DNA of 64,000 nucleotides from Blattabacterium cuenoti. Its GTDB lineage: Bacteria > Bacteroidota > Bacteroidia > Flavobacteriales > Blattabacteriaceae. The notes below the pieces were generated by a model that searched no databases, had not been told where the DNA came from, and was given only the letters and a program-made list of their open reading frames with translations. Positions 39,405 through 49,612 of the stretch are shown piece after piece; the first letter of the stretch is position 1, and each line of letters begins with the position of its first letter. The translations under genes were made by a program, and so were the position numbers. The DNA is taken from the NCBI RefSeq assembly GCF_014251995.1, contig NZ_CP059205.1:372001-436000 (forward strand), written 5' to 3'.

Positions 39405-40126
39405 AATTTTTTATTTATGTAATTTTTTTCTTCACGTTCATTTCTTCCAATTAAAATTCCATCTTGAATAGATTTTGTTATAAATTTTAAAATAATATCT
39501 ATAGATTTGGAAGAATCATCATTAGATGGAATAGGGTACTGAATTCCATGTGGATTTGTATTGGTATCTACCATCGCAAATATAGGAATATGTAACCTTT
39601 TAGCTTCTGTTAAGGCTATTTTCTCTTTATTTGGATCCACTAGAAAAATACCTCCTGGTATATGATTCATGTTTGAAATACTTCCTAAAGTTTTATGTAA
39701 TTTTCCATATAATCGATCAAATAATAATCTTTCTTTTTTTGACAATGTATTAAATGTTCCATTTTTTTTCATTTTTTCTATTCCATTCATCTTTTTAACA
39801 GATTTTCTAATAGTTGCAAAATTTGTTAAAAACCCTCCTAACCATCTTTCTGTTACACAAGGCATATTTACACTTTTTGCATAGAAAAGAACCTTTTCTT
39901 TAGCTTGAGCTTTAGTTCCAACTAATAATATTTTTTTTCCGTTTATTACTATTTTTTGTAATCCTTTACAAGCTTCTTGTAACTTTTCAATTGTTTTTGA
40001 CAAATCTATAATATGAATCCCTTTTTTCTTCATAAAAATGAAAGGACGCATATTGGGATTCCATTTTCGTGCAATATGCCCAAAATGAACACCAGCTTTT
40101 AAAAGATCCTGAGTATTAATTTTCAT
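39401..40126 (-). CDS. rpsB: 30S ribosomal protein S2
   Basis: Late-assembly small-subunit protein at the S1 docking site. LLKAGVHFGHIARKWNPNMR opens it, and TERWLGGFLTNFATIRKSVK with FAMVDTNTNPHGIQYPIPSN follow. The 241-residue length is normal. It is coupled to tsf and follows rpsI by 55 nt. Confidence 0.97.
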   Translation of the reverse strand: MKINTQDLLKAGVHFGHIARKWNPNMRPFIFMKKKGIHIIDLSKTIEKLQEACKGLQKIVINGKKILLVGTKAQAKEKVLFYAKSVNMPCVTERWLGGFLTNFATIRKSVKKMNGIEKMKKNGTFNTLSKKERLLFDRLYGKLHKTLGSISNMNHIPGGIFLVDPNKEKIALTEAKRLHIPIFAMVDTNTNPHGIQYPIPSNDDSSKSIDIILKFITKSIQDGILIGRNEREEKNYINKKL

Positions 40127-40181
40127 AAATTAATTTTTTTTAAAAAAATTTATATATCTATAATCATCATAAAAATAATGT

Positions 40182-40562
40182 CTATCGTTTTGAAAACTGA
40201 TATTTTTTTCTTGCTTTCTTTTGACCAAATTTTTTTCTCTCAACTTCTTTAGAATTTCGAGTTAATAAACCTTCTGATTTTAATTTTTTTCTATAATCTA
40301 AATTCAATTTACAGAGAGAACGGGATATTGCAAGACTAATGGACTCAGCTTGTCCATTAAATCCTCCACCTAGTACTTTTATATTTATATCAAATTGATT
40401 TAGTTTATCAATAATCTTAATCGGATATAAAATTTTATGATGCACATATTTTGGAAAATATTTATCTAAATTTTTATGATTAATAGTTATTAACCCATTT
40501 CCTGGTTTCAAATATACACGAGCAATAGATCTTTTTCTTCTTCCTATAGTATGATAAATCAT
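40182..40562 (-). CDS. rpsI: 30S ribosomal protein S9
   Basis: Its C-terminal tail reaches the P-site tRNA. It opens MIYHTIGRRKRSIARVYLKP, has VLGGGFNGQAESISLAISRS in the middle and ends KFGQKKARKKYQFSKR. The terminal SKR matches the family. It follows rplM by 31 nt. Confidence 0.96.
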   Translation of the reverse strand: MIYHTIGRRKRSIARVYLKPGNGLITINHKNLDKYFPKYVHHKILYPIKIIDKLNQFDINIKVLGGGFNGQAESISLAISRSLCKLNLDYRKKLKSEGLLTRNSKEVERKKFGQKKARKKYQFSKR

Positions 40563-40593
40563 GATTTTTGATTTTTATATTATTTTAAAATTT

Positions 40594-41031
40594 TTATAAA
40601 AATTTAGGTTTTTGAGAGTGATGATTATGTGTTGATTTATGATATATATGTAAATTCTTCATAATCAAACGTCTTAAACGATTTTTAGGAAGCATTCCTC
40701 TTACAGATTTATATATTAGAATACTAGAATCTTTGTCAAATAAATTTTTTGCAGTAGTTATTTTTTTTCCACCTGGATAACCAGTATAATGAATATATTT
40801 TTTATTAATCCATTTTTTTCCTGTAAGTTTGATATTGTTTGAATTAATTACAATAACATGATCTCCACAATTAACATTTGGAGAAAAAAATGGTTTGTGT
40901 TTTCCTTGTATTAGATAAGCTATTTTGGAAGAAAATCTTCCAAGAATTTGATTAGTTGCATCCATTATTATCCATGATCTTATTATTAATTTCTTTTTGA
41001 TCGAAGTTGTTTTTAAACTTAAAAAATCCAT
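40594..41031 (-). CDS. rplM: 50S ribosomal protein L13
   Basis: Early large-subunit assembly protein. IIMDATNQILGRFSSKIAYL and the central NCGDHVIVINSNNIKLTGKK are typical, with VRGMLPKNRLRRLIMKNLHI near the end. It is the first gene of the minus-strand block and is transcribed divergently from dnaK. Confidence 0.96.
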   Translation of the reverse strand: MDFLSLKTTSIKKKLIIRSWIIMDATNQILGRFSSKIAYLIQGKHKPFFSPNVNCGDHVIVINSNNIKLTGKKWINKKYIHYTGYPGGKKITTAKNLFDKDSSILIYKSVRGMLPKNRLRRLIMKNLHIYHKSTHNHHSQKPKFL

Positions 41032-41234
41032 AAATTTTTATCTTTATTAATATAAAAAATTTAAAAATACTTATAATAAATGACTTTTTGTCATGAAAAA
41101 ATTTTTTCCTTGTGAAATTTTATTATTATATAATATATTCTATTATTTTAGGTTATTTTTTTATTATGGCATAATGATTGAAAGACTAATTTGAATAACT
41201 ATTTAACTATTTATATAGAAAAAACGAAATAAAA
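41032..41234. promoter_or_regulatory. Divergent rplM/dnaK intergenic region
   Basis: These 203 nt must hold the promoters of both rplM (-) and dnaK (+). They contain an inverted repeat ATGAC-TTTTT-GTCAT at 41080-41094, directly followed by the 14-bp palindrome GAAAAAATTTTTTC (41095-41108). A TTGTGA/TAATAT pair at 41110-41136 is a poorly spaced -35/-10 candidate toward dnaK. I see no CIRCE-like heat-shock operator. Confidence 0.45.
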
Positions 41235-43145
41235 ATGAGTAAAATTATAGGAATAGATTTAGGAACAACAAATTCTTGTGTGGCTGTTATGGAAATTAAT
41301 GATCCAGTTGTTATACCTAATTCAGAAGGGAAAAGAACAACTCCATCTATAGTTGCTTTTGTAAAAGAAGGAGAAAGAAAAATAGGAGATCCAGCAAAAA
41401 GACAAGCAGTAACCAATCCACAAAAAACTATATTTTCAATTAAACGATTTATGGGAAGAATGTATTCTGAAGTAACAGAAGAATTAAAACATATTCCCTA
41501 TAAAATTATAAAAGGAGGGAATAACATTCCACGAGTAGATATAGATAAAAGGTTGTATGCTCCTCAAGAAATATCAGCAATGATTTTACAAAAAATGAAA
41601 AAAACAGCTGAAGATTATTTAGGAGAAGAAGTTAATAAAGCTGTAATTACAGTTCCTGCTTATTTTAACGATGCGCAAAGGCAAGCTACTAAAGAAGCTG
41701 GAGAAATAGCAGGATTAAAAGTAGAAAGAATTATTAATGAACCTACTGCAGCTGCATTAGCTTATGGATTAGATAAGAGTAATCAAAATAAAAAAATAGT
41801 TGTATATGATTTAGGTGGAGGAACTTTTGATGTTTCTATTCTAGAACTAGGAGATGGTGTTTTTGAAGTTCTTTCCACAAATGGAGATACTCATTTAGGC
41901 GGAGATGATTTCGATCAAGTAATAATTGATTATCTAGCAAATGAATTTGAATCTAAAGAAAAACTAGATCTTAGAAAAGATCCCATGGCTTTACAACGTT
42001 TAAAAGAAGCTTCTGAAAAAGCAAAAATAGAACTATCTTCTTCTAATCAAACAGAAATCAATTTACCGTATATTACGGCAACAGATTCCGGACCTAAACA
42101 TTTAGTTATTACATTAACTCGTTCAAAATTCGAACAATTATCAGAAAAACTAATACGACGTTCTATCACTCCTTGTTCAAAAGCTTTGAAAGATGCAAAT
42201 TTAACCACTAATAATATAGATGAGGTTATTCTAGTAGGAGGATCCACACGCATTCCAAAAGTGCAAGAAGAAGTAGAAAATTTCTTCAAAAAGAAACCAT
42301 CCAAAGGAGTTAATCCTGATGAAGTAGTTGCTATTGGTGCAGCTATACAAGGAGGTGTTTTAACCGGAGATGTACAAAATGTATTATTATTAGATGTAAC
42401 TCCTTTATCTTTAGGAATTGAAACTTTAGGAGGAGTTTTCACAAAGCTTATAGAATCAAATACTACAATTCCCACTAAAAAATCAGAAGTTTTTTCTACA
42501 GCCGCTGATAACCAATCAGCAGTAACCATACGTGTTGGACAAGGAGAAAGACCTATGTTTAATGATAACAAAGAAATAGGCCGATTTGATTTAATAGATA
42601 TTCCACCAGCTCCAAGAGGAATTCCTCAAATAGAGGTTACATTTGATATAGATGCAAATGGAATATTAAATGTTTCTGCAAAAGATAAAGGGACTGGAAA
42701 AGAACAATCAATACGTATTGAAACTTCTTCAGGATTGAATCAAGAAGAAATAGAAAAAATGAAGAGAGAAGCGGAAGAAAATGCTCAGAAAGATGAAAAA
42801 ATAAAAAGAGAAATAGAAAAGTTAAATGCAGCAGATAATCAGATTTTTCAATCCGAAAAACAACTAAAAGATCATGGAGATAAATTGTCAGAAAACAATA
42901 GAGAAAATATAAAAATTTCTCTAGAAGAATTAAAAGAAGCTTATTCTAAAAAAGATTTATCTTCTATTGAAGAAAAAACAAAAAAACTTAATGAAGCTTG
43001 GGCTAATGCATCTCAAGAACTTTATTCAAAAAATAAGGATAATAGCAAATCAGATAAAAATGAAAAGGAAAATAATGAAAAAATAAATAATAAAGATAAA
43101 GGAAATGAAAATGTACAAGACGTAGATTATGAAGAAGTAAAATAA
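41235..43145 (+). CDS. dnaK: Molecular chaperone DnaK (Hsp70)
   Basis: ATP-driven chaperone for nascent and misfolded proteins. The ATPase domain opens [20 protein letters not shown] and has [19 protein letters not shown]. The linker [17 protein letters not shown] leads into the substrate-binding domain and a helical lid. The C-terminus ends DVDYEEVK, the conserved co-chaperone-binding tail. At 636 residues it is complete. DnaJ and GrpE are not in the window. It stands alone on the + strand. Confidence 0.97.
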   Translation: MSKIIGIDLGTTNSCVAVMEINDPVVIPNSEGKRTTPSIVAFVKEGERKIGDPAKRQAVTNPQKTIFSIKRFMGRMYSEVTEELKHIPYKIIKGGNNIPRVDIDKRLYAPQEISAMILQKMKKTAEDYLGEEVNKAVITVPAYFNDAQRQATKEAGEIAGLKVERIINEPTAAALAYGLDKSNQNKKIVVYDLGGGTFDVSILELGDGVFEVLSTNGDTHLGGDDFDQVIIDYLANEFESKEKLDLRKDPMALQRLKEASEKAKIELSSSNQTEINLPYITATDSGPKHLVITLTRSKFEQLSEKLIRRSITPCSKALKDANLTTNNIDEVILVGGSTRIPKVQEEVENFFKKKPSKGVNPDEVVAIGAAIQGGVLTGDVQNVLLLDVTPLSLGIETLGGVFTKLIESNTTIPTKKSEVFSTAADNQSAVTIRVGQGERPMFNDNKEIGRFDLIDIPPAPRGIPQIEVTFDIDANGILNVSAKDKGTGKEQSIRIETSSGLNQEEIEKMKREAEENAQKDEKIKREIEKLNAADNQIFQSEKQLKDHGDKLSENNRENIKISLEELKEAYSKKDLSSIEEKTKKLNEAWANASQELYSKNKDNSKSDKNEKENNEKINNKDKGNENVQDVDYEEVK

Positions 43146-43176
43146 TAAAAAAATTATTTTATGTCTGTTATAACGA

Positions 43177-43848
43177 TTATGACGATGGAAGAATAGAAAT
43201 TTTGGTTTCTCCTCCATAAACTTTTGCTCCCTCTTTCACTAATAGAGAAGAATTTAGAGGTAAAAAAATATCTACCCTAGATCCAAATTTAATAAACCCA
43301 AATTCTTCTCCTCTTTTTGCCAAAGAATTTTTCTTTGCATAAAGAATAATACGTCTAGCTAAGAATCCAGCTATTTGTCTAAGTAAAATTCTTTTCCCTT
43401 TATTTGTTTCTATAACAACAGTCGTTCTTTCATTTTTTAATGATGATTTATCAACCCAAGCCAAAAAATGTTTACCAGGATAATATTTAGTATATATTAT
43501 TTTCCCAGATACAGGGAATCTATTAACATGAACATTTAAAGGAGACATAAAAATAGAAATGCATATACAATTTTTTTTTAAAAATTCAGGTTCAAAAACA
43601 TTTTTTATTTTAACTATTTTTCCATCAGCAGGAGAAATAACCATTTCTTTACTAGAAGGATTTTTATCATAAAAATATCTTTTAGGATTTCTAAAAAAAG
43701 AAATCAAAAAAATATAAAATATTATTAATAAAGTCGTTATACAACAAGAAGTTACGATAGAAAATATCGATAAAGATATGAATATCAATAATAATATTAT
43801 CATAAAAGAATAAAATAAAAATAAAAATCCTTCTTTATGAATAATCAT
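43177..43848 (-). CDS. psd: Phosphatidylserine decarboxylase proenzyme
   Basis: Makes phosphatidylethanolamine. It is a short, pyruvoyl-dependent Psd of 223 residues with an N-terminal membrane hairpin and the conserved SPLNVHVNRFPVSGKI. Self-cleavage at the Gly-Ser in KFGSRVDIF near residue 195 should create the pyruvoyl group, so the frame encodes both chains. It follows cdsA by 15 nt; CdsA supplies the CDP-diacylglycerol for this branch. Confidence 0.93.
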   Translation of the reverse strand: MIIHKEGFLFLFYSFMIILLLIFISLSIFSIVTSCCITTLLIIFYIFLISFFRNPKRYFYDKNPSSKEMVISPADGKIVKIKNVFEPEFLKKNCICISIFMSPLNVHVNRFPVSGKIIYTKYYPGKHFLAWVDKSSLKNERTTVVIETNKGKRILLRQIAGFLARRIILYAKKNSLAKRGEEFGFIKFGSRVDIFLPLNSSLLVKEGAKVYGGETKISILPSS

Positions 43849-43863
43849 TGTTAATGTCTTTTT

Positions 43864-44673
43864 TCAAAAAAAATATACTACACTAATTATTATTGTTGTT
43901 ATAACTGGAATAACAATAATAAAACTATCCAATCTATCTAAAAATCCTCCATGTCCCGGAAAAAAAATGCTTGAGTTTTTTACATTATAAGATCTCTTAA
44001 TAAGAGATTCAATAAGATCTCCAATAGTAGAAAAAATAGAAACTATAAAAGATAAAATTATCCAATATTCTTTATCCCATATTTTATATAAAAAAAAACC
44101 TGTAGCGGAACAAAATAAAAATCCTCCAATAAATCCTTCTACAGATTTTTTAGGAGAAATAGACGTAGCTATTTTTATTCTACCCCATCTTTTTCCAACT
44201 AAATAGGATAATGAATCATTTATCCATATTAAAATAAAAATTCCTAAAATTAATTTTTTTCCATATGTATATATATAAGAAGCTAAATAAAAAGGAATTA
44301 TAATATAAACAAAACCAAAAATTAAATTTCCAATTTGTACTATTCTTTCTTTATAAGATTTTTTTTTTAAAAAAAGTTGGATAATAAAAAAAGTTACAGA
44401 ATAAGGGATAAAACATATAATATATAAAATATGACCTTTTTCTAAGAAAAAATCCATAATTATAGAAGATAAAAAAAATAAAGAAACTATTTTAGTTAAT
44501 ATAGTATCAGTTCCTGATATTATTAGGAATTCGAATAAACATAAAAAAGATAATATCATCATCATAATTCTAAACGTTTTTTCTCCTTTTTCAATAGAAA
44601 AAATAACCAAAGAAATATAAATTAATCCGGTAAAAAGCCTTGTTAGAAGATTAAATTTTTTTTTTTTTTTCAT
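43864..44673 (-). CDS. cdsA: Phosphatidate cytidylyltransferase (CDP-diglyceride synthase)
   Basis: Makes CDP-diacylglycerol from phosphatidate and CTP in the inner membrane. About eight membrane segments lead to the C-terminal signature SPKKSVEGFIGG ... GHGGFLDRLDS. The gene opens ATG followed by 15 A's (44656-44670), five lysine codons and an exceptional slippage site. Any indel there that is not a multiple of three would abolish the protein. Gap to ftsH is 25 nt. Confidence 0.94.
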   Translation of the reverse strand: MKKKKKFNLLTRLFTGLIYISLVIFSIEKGEKTFRIMMMILSFLCLFEFLIISGTDTILTKIVSLFFLSSIIMDFFLEKGHILYIICFIPYSVTFFIIQLFLKKKSYKERIVQIGNLIFGFVYIIIPFYLASYIYTYGKKLILGIFILIWINDSLSYLVGKRWGRIKIATSISPKKSVEGFIGGFLFCSATGFFLYKIWDKEYWIILSFIVSIFSTIGDLIESLIKRSYNVKNSSIFFPGHGGFLDRLDSFIIVIPVITTIIISVVYFF

Positions 44674-44698
44674 TGATTAAATTTTATTTAAAAATGAA

Positions 44699-46648
44699 TT
44701 AAGAAATATTGCTTAACATATCTCCAATTTCATCGGGATAAGGTCTATCTCCAAATATTTTTTTTAAATCTTCTCTGAAAATTACTTCTTTCTCTAATAA
44801 TTCGTTAGCTAAAATAGATAACTTTTTCTCATTATCTTTTAATATATCTTTAGCTCTTTGATATTGCTCTGTTATAATTTTAGATATTTCCTCATCTATA
44901 ATTTGAGCTGTTTTTTCACTATAAGGTTTAGAAAAAGAAAATTCATTTTGTCCAGTTGAATCATAATAAGAAATATTTCCAATCCTTTCATTTAATCCAA
45001 AAATAGCCACCATAGATTGAGCTTGTTTAGTAACCCTTTCTAAATCATTTAATGCTCCTGTAGAAATACTACTGAAAATAATTTCTTCAGCTGATCTTCC
45101 TGCTAATAACGCACAAATTTCATCTTTCATTTGTTCTGGTGTAGTAAGTTGTCTTTCTTCTGGGAGATACCAAGCGGATCCTAAGGATCTTCCTCTTGGT
45201 ACTATAGTAACCTTTACTAGAGGAGCAGCATGTTCTAATAACCAACTTATTGTTGCATGGCCTGCTTCATGATAAGCTATTCTTCTTTTTTCATTTGGTT
45301 TAATAACTTTATTCCTCTTTTCTAAACCTCCTATAATACGATCTATTGCATCTAGAAAATCCTGATTTTCTATTTTAGATCTATTTTTTCTTGCTGCAAT
45401 CAGTGCCGATTCATTACAAACATTTGCTATATCTGCTCCACTAAATCCTGGAGTTTGTCTAGATAAAAAATCTATATCAACATCAGTAGATAATATCAAT
45501 TTTTGAAGATGAACTCTGAATATTTCTTTCCTTTCATTTAACTCAGGAGGATCTACTAATATGGTCCTATCAAAACGTCCGGGACGAAGTAATGCTTTAT
45601 CTAAAATATCTGATCTATTTGTTGCTGCCAGTACAATGACATTTGTATTAGTTCCAAATCCATCCATTTCTGTTAACAATTGATTCAAAGTATTTTCCCT
45701 TTCATCATTTGATCCAGCTATACTGCTTTTTCCTCTTGCTCTTCCTATAGCGTCAATTTCATCAATGAATATTATACATGGTGATTTTTCTTTAGCTTTT
45801 TCAAATAAATCTCTTACTCTAGAAGCTCCTACTCCTACAAACATTTCTACAAAATCTGATCCCGATAAAGAAAAAAACGGAACCTTAGCTTCTCCAGCCA
45901 CCGCTTTTGCTAATAAAGTTTTTCCAGTTCCTGGTGGACCTATAAGTAAAGCCCCCTTAGGGATTTTTCCTCCAAGTTTAGTATATCTTTGAGGACTTTT
46001 TAAAAATTCTACTATTTCTTGAACTTCTTCTTTTGCTCCTTCAAGCCCTGCAACATCTTTAAATGTAATTTTTACATTATCATTTTCATCAAATAATCTT
46101 GCTCTAGATTTTCCTATATTAAATATTTGACCTCCGGGACCTCCACTTGCAGAACCTATTCTTCTAAAAAGAAAAATCCAAAATATAATTAACAATATAA
46201 AAAATATACCATAATCGAAAAAAAATTTTGATATTGTATATTCTTGTTGATTTTTAAAATCAATGATAGTGTCTAGACTATACTTTTTTTTATATTCCTC
46301 AAATTTTTTTTGGAAAAATTGTAAATCTCCTATTTCAAATTCATATTGTAATGATTTAGGAATAAATTTCTTTTCATTTCCTTTATCAAGAAGAGGAATA
46401 TTTATTGAATCTTTTTTATTAGAAGAATATAAAAATTGTTTTTTTAAAAAAACATGCACGATTTCTTTATGCTTAACTATAATTTTTTTAACTTCTCCTC
46501 GAGATAAAATATCAAAAAAAGTATCCTGATCTATTTTTTTCGGATCTGAAAAAGAGGATTTAAAAAAAAATATACCAATAAATATAGCAAATATAACTGC
46601 ATATATCCAAAAAAAATTATTTTTGTTTTTGGCTTTTTTATCTATCAT
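44699..46648 (-). CDS. ftsH: ATP-dependent zinc metalloprotease FtsH
   Basis: Membrane-anchored AAA+ protease for quality control and regulated turnover. Two N-terminal membrane segments flank a periplasmic domain. Then come Walker [19 protein letters not shown], Walker [12 protein letters not shown], the second region of homology [19 protein letters not shown], and the zinc site HEAGH. At 649 residues it is complete. It is preceded by rsfS. Confidence 0.97.
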   Translation of the reverse strand: MIDKKAKNKNNFFWIYAVIFAIFIGIFFFKSSFSDPKKIDQDTFFDILSRGEVKKIIVKHKEIVHVFLKKQFLYSSNKKDSINIPLLDKGNEKKFIPKSLQYEFEIGDLQFFQKKFEEYKKKYSLDTIIDFKNQQEYTISKFFFDYGIFFILLIIFWIFLFRRIGSASGGPGGQIFNIGKSRARLFDENDNVKITFKDVAGLEGAKEEVQEIVEFLKSPQRYTKLGGKIPKGALLIGPPGTGKTLLAKAVAGEAKVPFFSLSGSDFVEMFVGVGASRVRDLFEKAKEKSPCIIFIDEIDAIGRARGKSSIAGSNDERENTLNQLLTEMDGFGTNTNVIVLAATNRSDILDKALLRPGRFDRTILVDPPELNERKEIFRVHLQKLILSTDVDIDFLSRQTPGFSGADIANVCNESALIAARKNRSKIENQDFLDAIDRIIGGLEKRNKVIKPNEKRRIAYHEAGHATISWLLEHAAPLVKVTIVPRGRSLGSAWYLPEERQLTTPEQMKDEICALLAGRSAEEIIFSSISTGALNDLERVTKQAQSMVAIFGLNERIGNISYYDSTGQNEFSFSKPYSEKTAQIIDEEISKIITEQYQRAKDILKDNEKKLSILANELLEKEVIFREDLKKIFGDRPYPDEIGDMLSNIS

Positions 46649-46688
46649 ATAATTTTTTCAATTTAAATAAAAACCAAATTTTCTGTTG

Positions 46689-47009
46689 TTATAAACTTTG
46701 ATTCCAGATATTTTCTATATTATAATATAATCTTACTTTTTTTTGAAAAATATGAACTACAATAGAAATATAATCTATTAATATCCATTCTTTATTTATT
46801 AATCCTTCCACATGCCAAGGTTTTTTTTTTAGTTTTTTAATTGTATTTTTTTTTATAGATTGAGAAATTGCAAAAATTTGATTTCTGGAATTTCCATCAC
46901 AAATAACAAAATAATCACAAATAAAATTTTCTCTATTTTTTAGATTTATAACAGATATATTTTCTCCTTTAACCATTTGAATTCCTTCTATAATTTTTTT
47001 TAATAACAA
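46689..47009 (-). CDS. rsfS: Ribosomal silencing factor RsfS
   Basis: Binds L14 and blocks subunit joining when nutrients are short. It is a small Iojap-family protein of 106 residues, with CDYFVICDGNSRNQI and PWHVEGLINKEWILIDYISI, ending YYNIENIW. Its position between birA and ftsH is, from memory, conserved in Flavobacteriia. It is transcribed divergently from birA. Confidence 0.92.
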   Translation of the reverse strand: MLLKKIIEGIQMVKGENISVINLKNRENFICDYFVICDGNSRNQIFAISQSIKKNTIKKLKKKPWHVEGLINKEWILIDYISIVVHIFQKKVRLYYNIENIWNQSL

Positions 47010-47131
47010 AATGAAATATTTTTTAATATTTTTATGACATATGACATATTAATATCTTTTGATATTTTAATTTTAAAACAAAAATAAAGGTTTCATCTTA
47101 AAGAAAATTAATTTTTCAATATAAAAATATT

Positions 47132-47896
47132 TTGATAAAACTTTTTTGGCCTGTATTTATAATTTTCCTAAAAAAAGTCAATTCTACAAATCAATATGCT
47201 AGAAAATGCAATTTTAAGAAAAAAAATTGGATCATTATTTGGTCTCTGAATCAGACTAAAGGTATAGGATCAGGAAAAAATTTTTGGAATACAAAAAAAA
47301 ATGAAAATCTAACTTTTAGTATTATTTTTAAACCAATTAATCCATTGGATATAAGAAAGCAATATATAATTAATACCATTGTAAGTAATGGAATTCATAA
47401 AGCATTATTAGAAATAAATGATAATAAACACAATAAAAAATTCTGGATTAAATGGCCTAATGATATTTTCTCATTCAAAAAAAAAGTAGGTGGAATTTTA
47501 ATAGAAAATAGCATTTTTTTCAAAAAGATTCATACTTCTATTATTGGAATTGGTTTAAATGTCAATCAAACAGAATTTGAAAAAAAATGGAATGCCTCTT
47601 CTTTAAAAAAAATTTTAAGTTTAGATTTTAAGTTGAATGATTTGCTTTATAAAATTATATATTTTATTCAAAACGAATATTTATATTTTCTTATTTATGG
47701 AGAAAATTATATTCGTAAATATTATATTAAATATCTTTATTTAAAGGATAAAATATCTTTTTTTTATATTTTCAAGAGTAAAAAAATTTTTAAAGGAGTC
47801 ATACGATCTGTAACAGATCAAGGATTTTTGATAGTAGAATTTAATAAAAAATTCTATTTTTTTCGACAAAAAGAAATAAAATTCATTGAGAAATAA
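47132..47896 (+). CDS. birA: Biotin--[acetyl-CoA-carboxylase] ligase
   Basis: Attaches biotin to carrier proteins. It is the catalytic domain only, with no N-terminal DNA-binding domain, so it should not act as a repressor. The substrate motif KKVNSTNQYAR, the biotin loop QTKGIGSGKNFW, KWPNDIF and KKVGGILIE are present. No ATG exists in this frame: the upstream in-frame stop is at 47099-47101 and the best start is TTG at 47132. It ends just before yidC, convergently. Confidence 0.88.
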   Translation: MIKLFWPVFIIFLKKVNSTNQYARKCNFKKKNWIIIWSLNQTKGIGSGKNFWNTKKNENLTFSIIFKPINPLDIRKQYIINTIVSNGIHKALLEINDNKHNKKFWIKWPNDIFSFKKKVGGILIENSIFFKKIHTSIIGIGLNVNQTEFEKKWNASSLKKILSLDFKLNDLLYKIIYFIQNEYLYFLIYGENYIRKYYIKYLYLKDKISFFYIFKSKKIFKGVIRSVTDQGFLIVEFNKKFYFFRQKEIKFIEK

Positions 47897-47899
47897 AAA

Positions 47900-49612
47900 T
47901 TATATATCATTAATTTTTTTATCTTGAATTCTTACAATAATTTTTTTCTCGTCTAACATAAATTTTTTAATAAAGAATAAAAAACAAATATTTATTACAT
48001 TAGAAACAAAATAATATAAAGATAAAGCGGATGCATAACTATTTATAAATAATAACATCATGATGGGCATTAAATATAATATAAAATTCATGTTAGAAAT
48101 TGGGCTATTTTCAATTTCAGAAGGATTTTTTTTTTCATTATTACTTAATTTTGTATAAATCAGCAATGCTAAAGAATACAATAAAGTTAATAGACTTACA
48201 TGATTTCCATAAAAAGGAATAAAAAAAGGTAATTCAAAAATTGAATCATACGAAGTAAGATCTTCCACCCATAAAAAAGATTTTCCTCTTAAATTGATTA
48301 TAGTCGGAAAAAATTTAAATAAAGAATAAAAAATAGGAACTTGAATTAATGTAGAAATACATCCAGACATTGGATTTATACCTATTTTTTTATATAATTC
48401 CATCATAGCTTTCTGTTTCTTAAATGTATCTTTTTTATTTTCATATTTTTTATTTAGTTTTTCTATTTCTGGACGAATTAATTTCATTATAGCACTTAAT
48501 TTATATTGTTTGTAGGTAATTGGAGACAATATTAATTTTACAACTATAGTCATGAAAATAATAATAATACCATAATTCAGATTAGTTTTTTCTAAAAATT
48601 GAAAAATTATTAGAAAAAAATATTTATTTATCCATTTTAAGAACCCCCATCCAAATGGAATTATATTTTCAAATCCATTTTTATATTTTTTCAACAAATT
48701 AAAGTCTAAAGGACCAAAATAAAAACGAAAAGAGAAATTAAATTCCTCATCTTTGTTTTTTTTTATTAAAGTTTTAAACTGAATCTTTTTAAGAAATTTC
48801 CCTGATGAAAGGTTATTAGATTTAATAAAAATATTTTTTAATATTTTTTCTGGTTTAAATATAGATGCAAAAAATTGCTGTTTATAAGCAAACCAATTTA
48901 TTCCAGGTAAATATTTTTCTTCTGTTTTTTTTTCAGATAAATATTCTATAGATTTAGAATTTTTGCTAAAATATGCTTGAGTATAAGAATTTTCCCAATT
49001 TCTATCCTTCTCTAAAGAAATAAGTTTTTGATCTATCTTGATAGAGATTAATTTTTTAAAAGGAAAAAAATTTATTGTTCTTATATAGAATCCAATGTCA
49101 TATTGATTATTTTTTCCAATTGTGTAAACGTAATCTAAAAATCCTTTTCCATAAGGACTTTTAGCTCTCATTAAAAGAATTTTTATCCCTTTTTTTTCAT
49201 TATTAAAAACAAAAGACTTAAAAAGTAAATTTTCTGTATTAATTATGTCTTTTTCGTTTGAAAAAGACATTTTATACAAGAAACTGGAGTTTTTTACTAA
49301 AAAAAGATTTTTTGTATGATATGATAATAAAGAATTATATGCCCGATATTTTTTTAAAAGTACTTCATCTATTCCTCCTCCTACATTAGATATTTTCAAT
49401 TTTAAGACATTATTTTCTAAAAAAGAAAAATTTTTTTTTTCTACATTTTCTTTCTTAAGAAAGAAATTTTTCTCATTACTTTTGAAAAAATTTTTCTTCT
49501 CATTAATCTCTTCTTTTTCCTTATCATTAAAAAAATATGTAAAAACAGTTAAAACAAATAATATAAGGAATAACCCTATTATGGAATTATAATCCAAACT
49601 TTTGTCCTTCAT
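47900..49612 (-). CDS. yidC: Membrane protein insertase YidC
   Basis: Inserts inner-membrane proteins with or without SecY. An N-terminal signal-anchor is followed by a long periplasmic domain. The C-terminal YidC/Oxa1 core contains five or so membrane segments including GIIIIFMTIVVKLILSPITY, and MSGCISTLIQVPIFYSLFKF carries the loop signature. The positively charged tail ends IKKFMLDEKK. At 570 residues it is close to normal. It overlaps pyrG by four nt. Confidence 0.95.
   Translation of the reverse strand: MKDKSLDYNSIIGLFLILFVLTVFTYFFNDKEKEEINEKKNFFKSNEKNFFLKKENVEKKNFSFLENNVLKLKISNVGGGIDEVLLKKYRAYNSLLSYHTKNLFLVKNSSFLYKMSFSNEKDIINTENLLFKSFVFNNEKKGIKILLMRAKSPYGKGFLDYVYTIGKNNQYDIGFYIRTINFFPFKKLISIKIDQKLISLEKDRNWENSYTQAYFSKNSKSIEYLSEKKTEEKYLPGINWFAYKQQFFASIFKPEKILKNIFIKSNNLSSGKFLKKIQFKTLIKKNKDEEFNFSFRFYFGPLDFNLLKKYKNGFENIIPFGWGFLKWINKYFFLIIFQFLEKTNLNYGIIIIFMTIVVKLILSPITYKQYKLSAIMKLIRPEIEKLNKKYENKKDTFKKQKAMMELYKKIGINPMSGCISTLIQVPIFYSLFKFFPTIINLRGKSFLWVEDLTSYDSIFELPFFIPFYGNHVSLLTLLYSLALLIYTKLSNNEKKNPSEIENSPISNMNFILYLMPIMMLLFINSYASALSLYYFVSNVINICFLFFIKKFMLDEKKIIVRIQDKKINDI

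Noticed and set aside
42047-42571. 174-codon open frame antisense to dnaK
   Set aside because: Shadow of the dnaK coding sequence; no recognisable domain, and dnaK itself is intact and conserved throughout.
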